Assembly (NCBI GenBank): GCA_035582835.1
Contig: JAYKAV010003266.1
Coordinates: 1,612,159 to 1,676,158 of the forward strand
Source of the DNA: Phoebastria nigripes
Lineage: Eukaryota; Chordata; Aves; Procellariiformes; Diomedeidae
Direction: 5' to 3'
DNA: 64,000 bases
Shown: positions 37,501 through 48,378 of the stretch, piece by piece
Layout: every line of letters begins with the position of its first letter
How positions within the stretch are numbered: position 1 is the stretch's first letter
Position numbers and translations under genes: made by a program
Notes under the pieces: model-generated
The model's database searches: none
What the model saw: only the letters and a program-made list of their open reading frames with translations
Told to the model about the DNA's origin: nothing

Positions 37501-38914
37501 TTGGACATGATCTCATAACTACAGCTATTGCAGCTTTACAGAAGATGCAATCTGATGAAGATTACAGAAGCACAGTCAGGGCAGAATTAGCAAGAAGATG
37601 GTGAGCAAGATTTACCTCATACTCATTATGATAATGGATGTAATATCCATGGAAATGCTGATGGGCTTTGCTTAGAGAGGAGGAACTGCAGGCAAAGAAC
37701 AAATACACAAAACAGCATTATTTACCCACATTCCCAATCAGGCTTTTGCTAGCATGTTAATCTTTCTACAGGGGGCCCATGAGAAACTTTGATTCCCTTG
37801 GCATTTGGAGAAAATGACTAGCACATACCATGAATCAGAGGGGCTCATTTAGGAATGAAGAAACTATTACTCATCCTGCTCTGGCATGAATGAGCATCTG
37901 GCAGCATATTCTAAAATTCTGTGAAGACAACAGGAGGCAAAAGAAAAAAAAAAATCTAGCTCCAGTACACCTCTTGTCAGCTCAGCAGGCAGCATATGAG
38001 AATTGGAAGGAGGTAGCACAAAGACAGATCTGCTGAACTGAGCCTTTATATGCTTGCTTTCTGTTTCCATCCATCAACTCTTTCCAGCTTTTTTTTTAGT
38101 ACAAGCTGGGGATTCTAACAGTATACATGAAGACAAATTCACCCGGTTAACTCTGCACTAGATTGGTACTGGAAGTTGTGTTCCAGAAATTCACAGACTG
38201 CAGCAGTTCAAGGAGACAATGCTCCTGGTTGATGCTCTGGCCCCATTGAACTGTAGCTGGTGGAGTCCTGAGATTAATCAGATTTGCTTAAGTGTGCTTA
38301 GACCCCTTATGGTATAGATAATGTACAGGAGAGTGAACATACTGTATTCCCAGGAACAGACACAGAACAGTAAGCATCAGAATAACGAAGTGCTTATTAA
38401 CATTTTTTTGAGGTGCAACCCACATCTAGGTCAGTAGCTGATTAAAAATCGAGCAAAGTTCCTCACAGCAGAGAAGCAGGGGTGGCTGTAGGAGTAGGAA
38501 GTTAGTAGTACAGTAGGAAGTAAAGGCTCATTTTATCTTTTAATGATTGCATCCCATGATCGTTTACAACTGCTGCGTTGTCTCCTCTGCTTCTTTATCT
38601 GCGTGCAAAGTTGAAATGTAGACTGAGCAAACCGTGGCACATGCACATCATTCTTTCTCCTACAAAGGAATATCCAAAGTCACTGTGACCACTGATGGAA
38701 GCTGAGGTTACTCGTGGGGCCAGGATACTGTCCCACCTTGCTGCCCTGAAAGGGCTCTGGCTTGCTCCTCCGCAGTCCCGCCTATACTGAAAATCACAAG
38801 ATGCTGCATTGCTACTCCAGGATTTCTAAGGAGACCCAGCTAACCATAAAGTGCAGGGTTGGGGCCATGTTAGCAGCATATGTGTATTTTATTTCTTTTT
38901 GAAAAGCAGCAGAG
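28511..38914. other. Ten-kilobase gene-free, transposon-poor stretch
   Basis: No gene is recognised and no CR1 end was seen. AT-rich unique sequence at 28680-29050 and 35560-36500 has the look of conserved non-coding DNA: few CpGs, many TAAT/ATTA cores, no repeats. A 28-base pure purine run lies at 31694-31721. Near 32300 the string GGGGCCTGATCCTG may be a scrap of an old palindromic repeat. A minus-strand frame at 33192-33419 (75 codons) has a coding-like look but no match that I know and no clear splice sites. Confidence 0.5.
31694..31721 (+). repeat. 28-base purine-only tract
   Basis: An uninterrupted A/G run lies inside a longer purine-rich patch (31681-31735). Such polypurine tracts can form triplex DNA or bind GA-repeat factors. 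It is most likely simple low-complexity sequence. Confidence 0.8.
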
Positions 38915-39032
38915 CTGGAAGCGCCGTGCAAGGGGCGGGAGGGCGCGCGGTGGAATGTTCCCGGGGCTGCAGGGACTTGCCTTCGCCGCAGGAATGCTCG
39001 CAAGACGCAGCATGCTGCCCTGGCCGCCGTCT
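38915..39032. promoter_or_regulatory. Small CpG-rich pocket with Sp1 box
   Basis: I count 13 CpGs in about 118 bases, plus a GGGGCGGG Sp1/KLF box at 38932-38939. The flanks are AT-rich and CpG-poor. The pocket is below the usual 200-base island length. It could be a minor promoter, an enhancer-type orphan island or a relic. CCTCCAG followed by GTGTAG at about 39051-39057 is a weak splice-donor-like site just downstream. Confidence 0.3.
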
Positions 39033-42000
39033 GCATTCATTCACCCTCCAGGTGTAGGCAGCTGCTGATGCTGCTCTCAAAGTTTAATGTGACATTTTTC
39101 TCATTATTATTATTATTTCTTGCTGGCCTTCTTTTCTCTCTGCTGTACTTTTTTTTCTTTTTTCCTGCTACTTTCCTACAGCCACTTGCCTATATCATAA
39201 CTGTCAGGCTTCCTGAAACGGGAATTCCTATAGGCAAAAGAATATTGTCAGAACAACCCCATATTTGTATTTTTTCTTGTTTCCTCATCGTGGCAAAACC
39301 TTCTTTTATGAAGGAGTCCTTTTCTCCTGTTCTCTTCCCCTAGGTATTCCGTTGAATTGATTTCTCCTCTCATTTTACAGATGAGATATTCCAGGAACAA
39401 TCGAACTAACATTAGTTCTGTCAAACTTAATCTAGGATACATTAGTCTAGGATATAGGGGGGAATCAGATCCAGAAAACCTTGACTTCCCTTTTTATCGG
39501 AGAGCTAATAAAGTAGAAGGATGATGACCATCTACTGAAATTTAAGCAACCAAGAACAGGAAAGATATTTTATTCAATAGTTGGGATAAAACTTGATTTT
39601 CCAGAGATTTCAAGGAGTACAATCAAACAGGGGAGACAAAAGAAGACTAACTGATTTTCTTTTTATTTTTCAGAAGTAAATTAACAGGTTTGGGTTTTTT
39701 TTTTAGGCTGTCTCTGTACTTACCACAGGCACATATATATTTCCTCATCTGAAAACAGACATGAAGTCAGGAAAAGTCTGACCCCTCAAAATGTCTGAAG
39801 TTTAAACCCTTCACCAAGGTCTCTGTAGCGGCTGGGCAGGGCTGGGTAGCCCAGGCTCTGCTTATACTCAACTGAGAGAGATGCTTCCAAAGGGCCCTTT
39901 GTGGGACCGGTTTAGATGTCTACCTTAGGATGAGATGAATCACACCTTGCAAGTGCTGATTTCTCTCTCTTATCTCTCAAGGGAGCTTAAGGTGACTGGT
40001 TTAGATCCAGACATTTAGACAGATGAATCACACCCTCAAGGCCATGGAGAAAATAATGAAAATTTGCAAGCCTAGGCCCAAATCTTTCTAGTCATCTCGA
40101 ATAATTTTACTATTTTACTGAATAGAATGATCAAATGTCTTTAAATAGCTTCATTCTTTACTGGTAGAACATGAAGATAAATAAATTCTCTCCCAGAACA
40201 AAAACACCTTACTTTTTTTTCTCCTGAGACAGCATAGGCAACGGCGTTCCTTTCAGTGTGTACTTTCTTTAGTTGGCCTCTTTCTTTCCTAAACAAACAC
40301 ATAATTTACCTCTGTGTGCAGGCTCCAGAGCTCCTCATGCCTTCCTCTGAGAAGAAATTTCAAAGAGATTACCAGATCAGACTCACTTTTAAACCATCTG
40401 GTTTCTATACTTCATGTCAAGGTTTCTAAACTGCGTTGATGTTTCCCAAGCCTTCAATGGCTTGTTTCAAGTTCTTCCATCCTTTGAAATGCATGTGTTC
40501 AAGTGTGAAGTTCTTACCCAGAGAACTATTCTCCCTGTATAAGTAGGTAATATAATGATGGTAGAAAGCTTCATTGTTCCAGGAGACCAGCTTAAGTGTG
40601 TCGTCCCATGGGAACTAAAATCCACAGTGATAGACTGACTCCTTCCACATCCCTTCTTAAAAGTAATTTGTGGTGGTGACAGGTCATTTAAGAACAGGGT
40701 AAGGAGACTAGAAAATGAGGGTATGGAGAATGATACTTTGTGAACTGGTCAGGATTGATTCAGCGCTTATCATTTCCTCCTTGTTTATTTCTTTGCTTGA
40801 TACCTATTACTGAATCACCCTATAAATGCCTTATGATCTCTCTGAGCAGGGACTATCCATTTTATTTTAGTGGAGTATTTTGCACAGAAGGGTCTAGCCC
40901 TCTGATTGAGTGCTGCAATGGCTGCCATAATAATAAGTTAATATTACTAGAAGCAAGACGTATTTTCTTGTGCATCCTCTTTGCAGAAAGGTATAAACCA
41001 AATACTGACTTCAAAGGATAAATCTTGTTCTAAATGTAATGCTCAAAAATGATTTACTGTCAGTTATTTGCAATTAGAATTAAAAGAGAAACCCCCTTCC
41101 CCAAACAACCTATAATTACAACTGATCCTTTCATGAAGTATAAATCCAGTAATTAAGTAGTTTCAAAAGTTTTAAATTCACTGGGCAATTAAAAAGAAAA
41201 ATGTTGGGTGTTGAGACAGAGAACAATGCCGCTGTGTGTTTGGGGTCTTAAGTTATCAATGGAACTTTTAGCAGAAAGATTTTTCTATTGATCTTCATGG
41301 TTTTAAGAGGTAATCCTTCAGTGTGCAATCATTACCAGTTCTTAACGACTTCTCTCATAAGCCACCACTGAAACTGTGATCAATAGAAACAAACTGTCAG
41401 AGTTGTCCTGGCACCTAGCTGAGGACCAGCCCCTGAAACTCTCCTTCCCCCAAACAGCCTTGTGTCACCAGCATCTGAACTGAATCCTGGTTATAGTGTA
41501 TGGAGGAGTGAAATCCTTGTCTTCATCAAAGGATTAAGTCTAAGGGGAAGTCATGCCAAAGCTTTCACTGATGGAAAGTTTAACTAACAAGGCCTTCTNT
41601 TAACTAATTTTGGTCATAGTTACCAATGGTGATGTTCTACTGATAGCTTATTCAGTAGACAAGACAGCTTTCTAAAACCATGCCCTCATTCTCATCTTCA
41701 TGATATTTAAATAGTTCAAAATACAGATTGGGATGGTACCTTGTAGTCATGTTGGGTATCTTGGTGTTTCCTTCTTATGTTGATCTATAAAACCCCATTT
41801 TTGGTTCATTCAGTCTTGTCTTTGTTATGTTTATCCTTTGCACAAAGGGCATGGGAAGAAAGTATTGGTATGAGTTCCAGAAAAATAAATACTTTCTTTT
41901 TTTTTTCAGAGAATTTTCTGTTTCTCAACTGCTTAATGGAATTTGAAAATATGGTCAGAAAAATATATATTATTTGATAGACTTTTAAAGAAAATATGTA

Positions 42001-43486
42001 TCTATTCCTCCAGATATCTCTTGGCTGTACAACAATTTAGAATTCCAGTAAAATTATTAGCTTGCTGTTTAATGCTAANAAGGCAGAGCTTGTAATAGGA
42101 TTTATACACCCCATGTCTGCTTCTCTTTACATCCCACTGGGGAAAAAAAACGAGCAGAGATTGTGAAAGCGTCAGGATGAAGTAAGTTTAAATAGTCTGT
42201 AGCAACTTTTTGGTTGTGCTGTTACTGTCAGAGAGCAGCAAGGGTGTTTAAAACATTGGAGGAAGTAACAAAGAAAATGGATTTAAGATCAGTAAAGATA
42301 ATACCAAATACACAGCCGTAAAATGTCAGTGAGATCTTGGACAAGTTTATCTGGCTGTTGATAGCAATAGATGTCAACATATTTGGCAGTTTAAATACGT
42401 AAAACATTAATTACTAATAATAACTTGCTGAGGAAAGAAGCTAAGGCATGGCGAGAGCGTAGGAATGTCTGTTATGTCTCCGGCTGAGATTGTTTAGCTA
42501 CTGGAAAAGATGGTTGCTATACAGGACTGTTACAAAGTCTAGCATTTTATATGAAAACAAAAATACAAGCAATTATCTCAGAAGTAAATTACTGGATGAA
42601 TTCTAGGATGAGTAATAAAGAAATGATTTATGGGGATGATCTAATAGGGAATTGAGGGACATCAATGGACAGCCACATAAAATAAATATGTTGAAGCACT
42701 AAAACCTCAGACTAGCACAGAATGTATATTTTCAACAAGAACTGAACTAGAATATAACTGAATTAGTGCATGTGCAGTAGAATAAGAATTGGAAGTAATT
42801 AATTATTATGGAAAAAATAGTGGTTGGGTAATATATTTTCATGTTTTCCAATATGAAATTATTACATAGAAATATAATGGAAATAAAAGCAAAATAGGTA
42901 ATTTGAGTTTGTAAATGATCTTTCTCTGTTGTTATTTAATCCCATGATTTACATTTTCCCTCCAGGATGATTATGTTTTAGCTAGGGCTACATACTAAGC
43001 TGAGTTACTGAAGTAGGACGTTCCAAGCATAATATCTGCTGTATTTCCATTAGACAATTTCAGTCCCTCTCGTTGCCCTTTTTCCAGTAAGTGCATAACA
43101 AAATCCAAGAGGTACCTGTAATCCAGACTCCCATGAGGTATTGTATTCACGTTTGGACACATCGTTAGGATGGAGTCAGAATGGAAACCATAGGTCTTAA
43201 TCCTCTCTCCCAGCTTGTGAAGTTAGGAGGAGGAACAGAGTTATTGAAATGTTCATATTTTGAAATTGGGACTTAAATTTATTGACTTCATTGTGTAAGG
43301 GAGGCCTATTTCTTTCTAGATATTTATTGGTCTTTGGTAATACCTTATGTGTGAAATCCCTTGGCAGCTGCATTAAGAGAAGGCGTGAGGTGGATCCATA
43401 AGGTTCACAGATTTTTCCCATCTATGCTATAGGTGTTTTTTGTTTGGCTTCATGGTGTGTAATGCTACATCATGTATTCTTGACAG
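39033..43486. other. Gene-free stretch
   Basis: No gene is recognised. CATTTTACAGATGAGATATT near 39372 weakly resembles the 3' part of MIR/L2-type repeats. A fragment near 42330 (GATCTTGGACAAGTTTATCT) weakly resembles the MIR core. The Ns at 41599 and 42079 are isolated. Sequence from 42000 to 42960 is AT-rich and unique-looking. Confidence 0.55.
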
Positions 43487-43627
43487 TCTGCTGTGCTGTC
43501 TGTGCTATACCCTGCATATGTTCGTGGTGTTGCGGTGAGTGGAAGTGCCACTCACAAGGAACAAACCAGAGACGGCTCAGCTGCGTTTCAACATTGTGGA
43601 TGTAGAAATGTACCGAGAGAAGTGAAG
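43487..43627 (+). other. Candidate 141-base exon, unrecognised
   Basis: The acceptor TATTCTTGACAG ends at 43486. The next 141 bases (47 codons) are open in frame 1 and end in GTGAAG followed by the donor GTAATA. The exon length is a multiple of three. The peptide includes YPAYVRGVAVSGSATHKEQ and AFQHCGCRNVPREVK. I recognise no family; the CGC cluster is not diagnostic. An internal GTGAGT at 43533 is an alternative donor. The other open frames here are short. It could be a lineage-specific exon, a non-coding RNA exon or chance. Confidence 0.2.
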
Positions 43628-46600
43628 GTAATACCCACAGAAATTTTGAAAATCAAATCCCATTTAACATCCAGTAGTAACCTGCTTCCATTGAGAAACA
43701 GGACACTGCACCAATAGAAAAAGGAACCCAGCAGCTTCACGATCCTTTTCAGGGTCCTTATTCATCCATGCCATTTTCAAAGATGGTGACAGATGCCACG
43801 CCTGAAAAAATGCATGAATGAAGAGAGGAAGAAAAGAGCTGTGTGGTGTTTGCATTTTAACCACCTGATGGAAACACTTAACTTTGACTTTTTAATTGGT
43901 TCAATCACAGATCAAGTCTGATAAGCCAAATTTAGGGATACTCAAGTGTGTGGCCATGAAGGAGGAGCTGTAATTTTTCTCCTCTGAGATCATGCTCATG
44001 CGCTTTTCTGCAGGCACAACAGTAAAAAAATACTGATTTTTTTTCTTGCAATTTCAGTGTCATTCAAGGTATTATTTTTAGATACCCCTTCAACCAAAAA
44101 GAGTCATACAGAGTTACTTCAACAGTAACTACATATTTTTTCCAGAACAGGGAATACCTGTGTGCCTCCAACACGTACAGTGTGTTACCCTTCTCCGAGT
44201 GTGAGGACAGCATTAGAATCACTTGGAATCTTATTTTCAGGGGTACTGAACAGTCCAAGTATCCAGCAGCTTCAAATGGAGTTGCACATTCTCAGCATAT
44301 TTGAAAATTAGGACATACTCGCTTTTCTGCCTTGTCTGCACACCACTGTTTAAAATCAAGATGCCTGGTGCTTCCTGACTCTGTTCTTGGTAAAACTTTT
44401 CTTAAGGTGCTTGACTTTGATTTGGAGGAGAGTCTTCGACACCTTGCGGAGCCCTAGTGAAGCTTTGTGCTAGAAGCGGTTGGAAAGCCAGAGATCTTGT
44501 GTAAAATCGTAAAGTCTTTTCACCTTTTCCCTATTTGGTAATGCAGTTTTCTTATGTGCTTTTTGACTTTCCACCCTCCTCCACTGCCTCTCCCCTTCCC
44601 TAGCGTAGGTAACCACACATTTTGATGGAGGTTTAATCTCCTTTCTTCCTTCCTTTGCAAACCCACCTCCTCCCTCGCCCAAGGCAATCTGTCAACTCAA
44701 ATGCATCACAAATCAACTTGACAGTGGAGATCTCCCCTTGAGCAACAGCACTGGGAGTTACGGTCCTGCTGATTCTCAGATAGAGAGGGTGGGGAGCATT
44801 TTCCACATAAAACCCAGTCGCAGCTAAATGGAAGTAAATTTCCATTCCCCATTCCCTTTGTTTCGAACTTCTGGTTTCAACGAAGCGAATCCACAACCTC
44901 AGGAGGATGCGCAGGACTACATAAACGCAGCCAGGTTAGGAGAACTGCAGTGNCAGTCCTTGTGCCTGTTGACTGCATGTGACATCTGCTCATGTGTTTG
45001 TCACTGCCTTCTCTAGTGCCGTTGAGCTGAGGATCTCAGGCTACTTCAAAAAGTTGAACTAACCTGCACAAATCGACCATTACTAGAGCACTCGTTATGT
45101 CGATATGGAAGCTGAAGGTAAAAGAAAGTGAAAAAGATGTTCACGATGACAACATAAGGAGTCATGTAATTTTCTTCTTTACTTCTTTCTCAGTGTTAGA
45201 AGCATGGAGAAGTCATGCACGCTGAGTCCTGTCAGTAACACAAACCAGCCAAACTCTCTGGTTGCCGTTGGACCTAAATCAGCAACTGTACTGACCTTAG
45301 GCAAAGGGCTCATCCTTTGTTCAAGGAGAAGGACCATGTCTTCCTTGTTTTTATATGTATAATATGATTACTATTGCAAAGGAAAAAAGCTAGAAACTAG
45401 CCCTAGCTTGTGTTACTTTTCCAGGACTTTTCAGGTTAGTAGGAGAGCCTGCTCATGCATTCTCATGAGAACAGACTAGATACACCGTGAAAATGTAAGC
45501 ATCAACTTCCTGTCCTTAAAAGCCTTACTTTTATCTCTAAGTTGATGAGAGTCTTTGCAGACACATTTGCTAACCTAGCTAATGTCAGAAAAAGCTCTTA
45601 TTTTGTATATGAGAACATATACATGGCTTGTTTTTCAAAAATGTATCACCATCAATGCTCAGCTTCAGAAAAAGTTGCTCCTGTCTGTATCAACAAAATA
45701 ATGCACTCAGAGCAAGACATGAGAGAGAGAGAAAGAAAGGAAAAGAGGCCACTCTGGATCAGCTTCTCACGATAAACTGTTTTCTGTGAGTCTTTGAACG
45801 TCAGTCTGACCAGACATTGCAAAATCTACTGCTGATTCAATGATTTTTGGAGGCAGAGTTATTTCAGGTGCATAACCTCTCTGCGATTTGGGAAGTGAAG
45901 CTGCACCTATTATCTAGATTTAGCCAGAAGTTGAGCACTTACCATGTTTGATTTATTAGTTTTATAAAATGCAAGGTCTTTAATGTTTAGTGCTTGGAGC
46001 ACATTGTAATTTTAGCTACGTTATTACAGTTGTTGACCAATGTATGAATTATCTTCAAAGGCTTTGAGTTCCTCTTAGCAAGCTTTCCCAGTCCAACTAC
46101 CAAGTCAAAGGAAGCCAGGAAGGTCTGTTCTTTCAAGGAAAGAAGCAAAGTGTCTTAGGTCGAATGTACATGAATGTTCTGGAAACACAATCAGCAGAAG
46201 CCCTGGAGAAAGCACAGGGATTATTTGCTAGCTCAGAAACTATGATCAGTACTACTCATAATACATAATTTTAATGTCTGTCGAATAGCTTCTTAGAAAT
46301 AAGTTATTAATCTCAAAACCCTGGAAAAGAAGTTGCCATAAAAGTAGCTAGCCTCTTTGCTAAATTCATTGGACCATGTAGGCTGAACTTGCATCTGAAT
46401 GCAAGTGTCTCTCCAAGCCACGTCTGAAATGGCAGCACAGCAGAAGGATGTTTGTGCTACTTGTCCCTGCTTAGCCTCTCCTCTAGAGCACTCTGCCTTC
46501 AGGAACTGTCACAATGAAAACTATTCCCACCAGAATTAAATGCATTTAAACTCATTTTTGGAAATTGTCTGGGCACAACCTACTGTAGAAATGAGATGGC

Positions 46601-46657
46601 ACAGAACTGATTAAATAATGTTTATGCAGATACAAATGTTGTCAGGGCGTTGTACTC
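43628..46657. other. Gene-free stretch
   Basis: No gene is recognised. A purine-only run lies at 45721-45746 (GA repeats). An isolated N is at 44953. Minus-strand frames at 44470-44896 encode no known peptide. No transposon end was found. Confidence 0.55.
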
Positions 46658-47000
46658 TTATTCTTCAAGATCCAGCTTGTCAAAGACTTTTGGCCAAGTG
46701 TCAGGTTTATTGAGCTCAACTGAGCTAGTAGGAGCTTGATTTAGGGTGGGCAATTGCCAGAACCCCGCAGAAACTCTTCTCCAGTGCGTCTTCTTCCCAT
46801 CTCCAACCTCAGCGATCTGTGGGGCCTCCGGACTCTCCACCCATGTATCTTGCTGCTGACTTCTCATTAGTGCTCTGCTGACATCCTAGACTTCCACTTT
46901 TCACCTCCTCTTGTTCCTTAAAAGTCCCATGTTGTTCAGACGCAGTGTCTATTATATAGCGACAGCTACCCTGCTTTGATTTTACAACATTTTGGTCCAT
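46658..47000 (-). pseudogene. Possible frame-broken coding relic
   Basis: Two minus-strand open frames overlap in a head-to-tail manner. The first runs from ATG at 47000 to a stop at 46809, and the second, one frame over, covers 46867 to a stop at 46658. Both are hydrophilic and rich in Glu, Lys and Ser, unlike most chance frames here. The second ends in DKLDLEE before TAA. A single one-base shift between 46809 and 46867 would make one continuous frame of about 113 codons. I do not recognise the peptide, and there is no poly-A tract downstream on the minus strand to suggest retroposition. Chance is a real alternative. Confidence 0.15.
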
Positions 47001-48262
47001 CCAGTGCTCAAGTAGGTAGTTTACTTGTTAGAGGAATATTGGCATTGTTAAAGCCGTGATATTAGGAAATTACTGACAGGTGCTAAGAAGACAGATGTTT
47101 GCAACAGCCTTGGGATATACAGATTCCTGCAGAGAGGAATTCAGAGGCTTTTAGATAAATTGGGCAATATGAGGAATAGTTTCCAAAGATATTAAAGTGA
47201 CTTTCTAATCAGGTGAAAGATGTTGAATCTTAGTAGAAATACTAATAAATCCTACAAGAACATCTCTGTCAAACTACAGTGCTTTTTACTGATCTGTGTT
47301 ATTTTCCACATGGTACATTCTCGACTTCTAGGCAGATGACTCCAAAGTTCACAAATAGCATGAAAAGTCATTGGTGTCATTAGTCATCAGAGGAAATATT
47401 TGCGTAACTGCTCAGATTTGAGCATGTATTTGCCTGTGTATTTATGACACTTTGTCTGAATATTCTTTTAAACAACAGTTCATTTGTGCAAGTACTCCAG
47501 GAGAGCATACAAGAGATGTTATGACTCGTGGGTGCTATTGAAACTAATTTCAAGCCTTCATTTGAACAAATGTTTGCAAATTCTTTTCTACAGTATTTAC
47601 ACAGTTCTGACCTAAGCTTCATTAGCTTAGCAGACTCATTTCTCTGCTCCAATACCTAGCTGGCCAGCTGGAACCATGGAATATTTTCATGTGGCATTTT
47701 CAAGGGGAACCTTGGGGAGAGTCAGCTACTCACTGATAAGAAATACAGAGTGGTAAAGCACGTGTCTCGTGNTGTTGGCTCTGCTGATGAGCCACATCTG
47801 AAAGGATGACTTCTCATGGTACTTCTGCCAAGAGCAGTTTTGCTCCCTTTTAAAATGCAGTTTGAAGTTACAAAACTAAGTCAACTTCTGTAGGTATATG
47901 TAGATTTTATTGTACATACAGTCTATTACCAGTAGCGTAACAGTCTTGGAGTGACAGCAGTGTGATCAGATAGACATTGAAAATGTCCAAATGACAAATG
48001 TGTTCTTCTGTGCAACTTGGAAGGATAGAAAGCAGCTATTGCACGTGAACGGGTCATTAGTGTGCACCCTCTGGACCCATAAAGTTTAGGTGAATTAAAT
48101 AGCAATGAGTTCTTCACACCGCGTTGTATATGTATCAAATTTAGATATTTCTGATGCTAGCCGGAAAACACAAATAGGTAATCATCCATGTAGCTGCTTT
48201 TTGCCATTTTAAAATGGCTTTAGGTGCTTGCCTGAGATAGCCACTTGTAACGCAGAATGGCC
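47001..48262. other. Gene-free stretch
   Basis: No gene is recognised. An N lies at 47772. Sequence at 47040-47340 is AT-rich and unique-looking. No repeat was identified. Confidence 0.55.
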
Positions 48263-48378
48263 TAGGGCTTGAAGCTGATCTCACCACAGTTGCACTGGCA
48301 AAAGTCCATTGTCTCCTGTAGTGTTAATATTGGTTTTGGTTTTACCATGCTGTGAATGAGATCAGAATATATGCCTGA
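48263..48378. mobile_element. Ancient palindromic repeat, both arms present
   Basis: CTGATCTCA at 48275-48283 pairs exactly with TGAGATCAG at 48357-48365. The neighbouring CCACAGT and ATGCTGTGAA partly pair, as do GCACTGG and ACCATGC. Ends of the type CTGATCTCAC and GAGATCAGAAT with a GGCCT flank are typical of a dispersed sauropsid hairpin repeat related to those at 13203 and 27150. The centre is heavily eroded. It is non-coding. Confidence 0.55.

Noticed and set aside
39352..39400. MIR/L2-like string CATTTTACAGATGAGATATT
   Set aside because: The match is limited to about 15 bases with no extension on either side.
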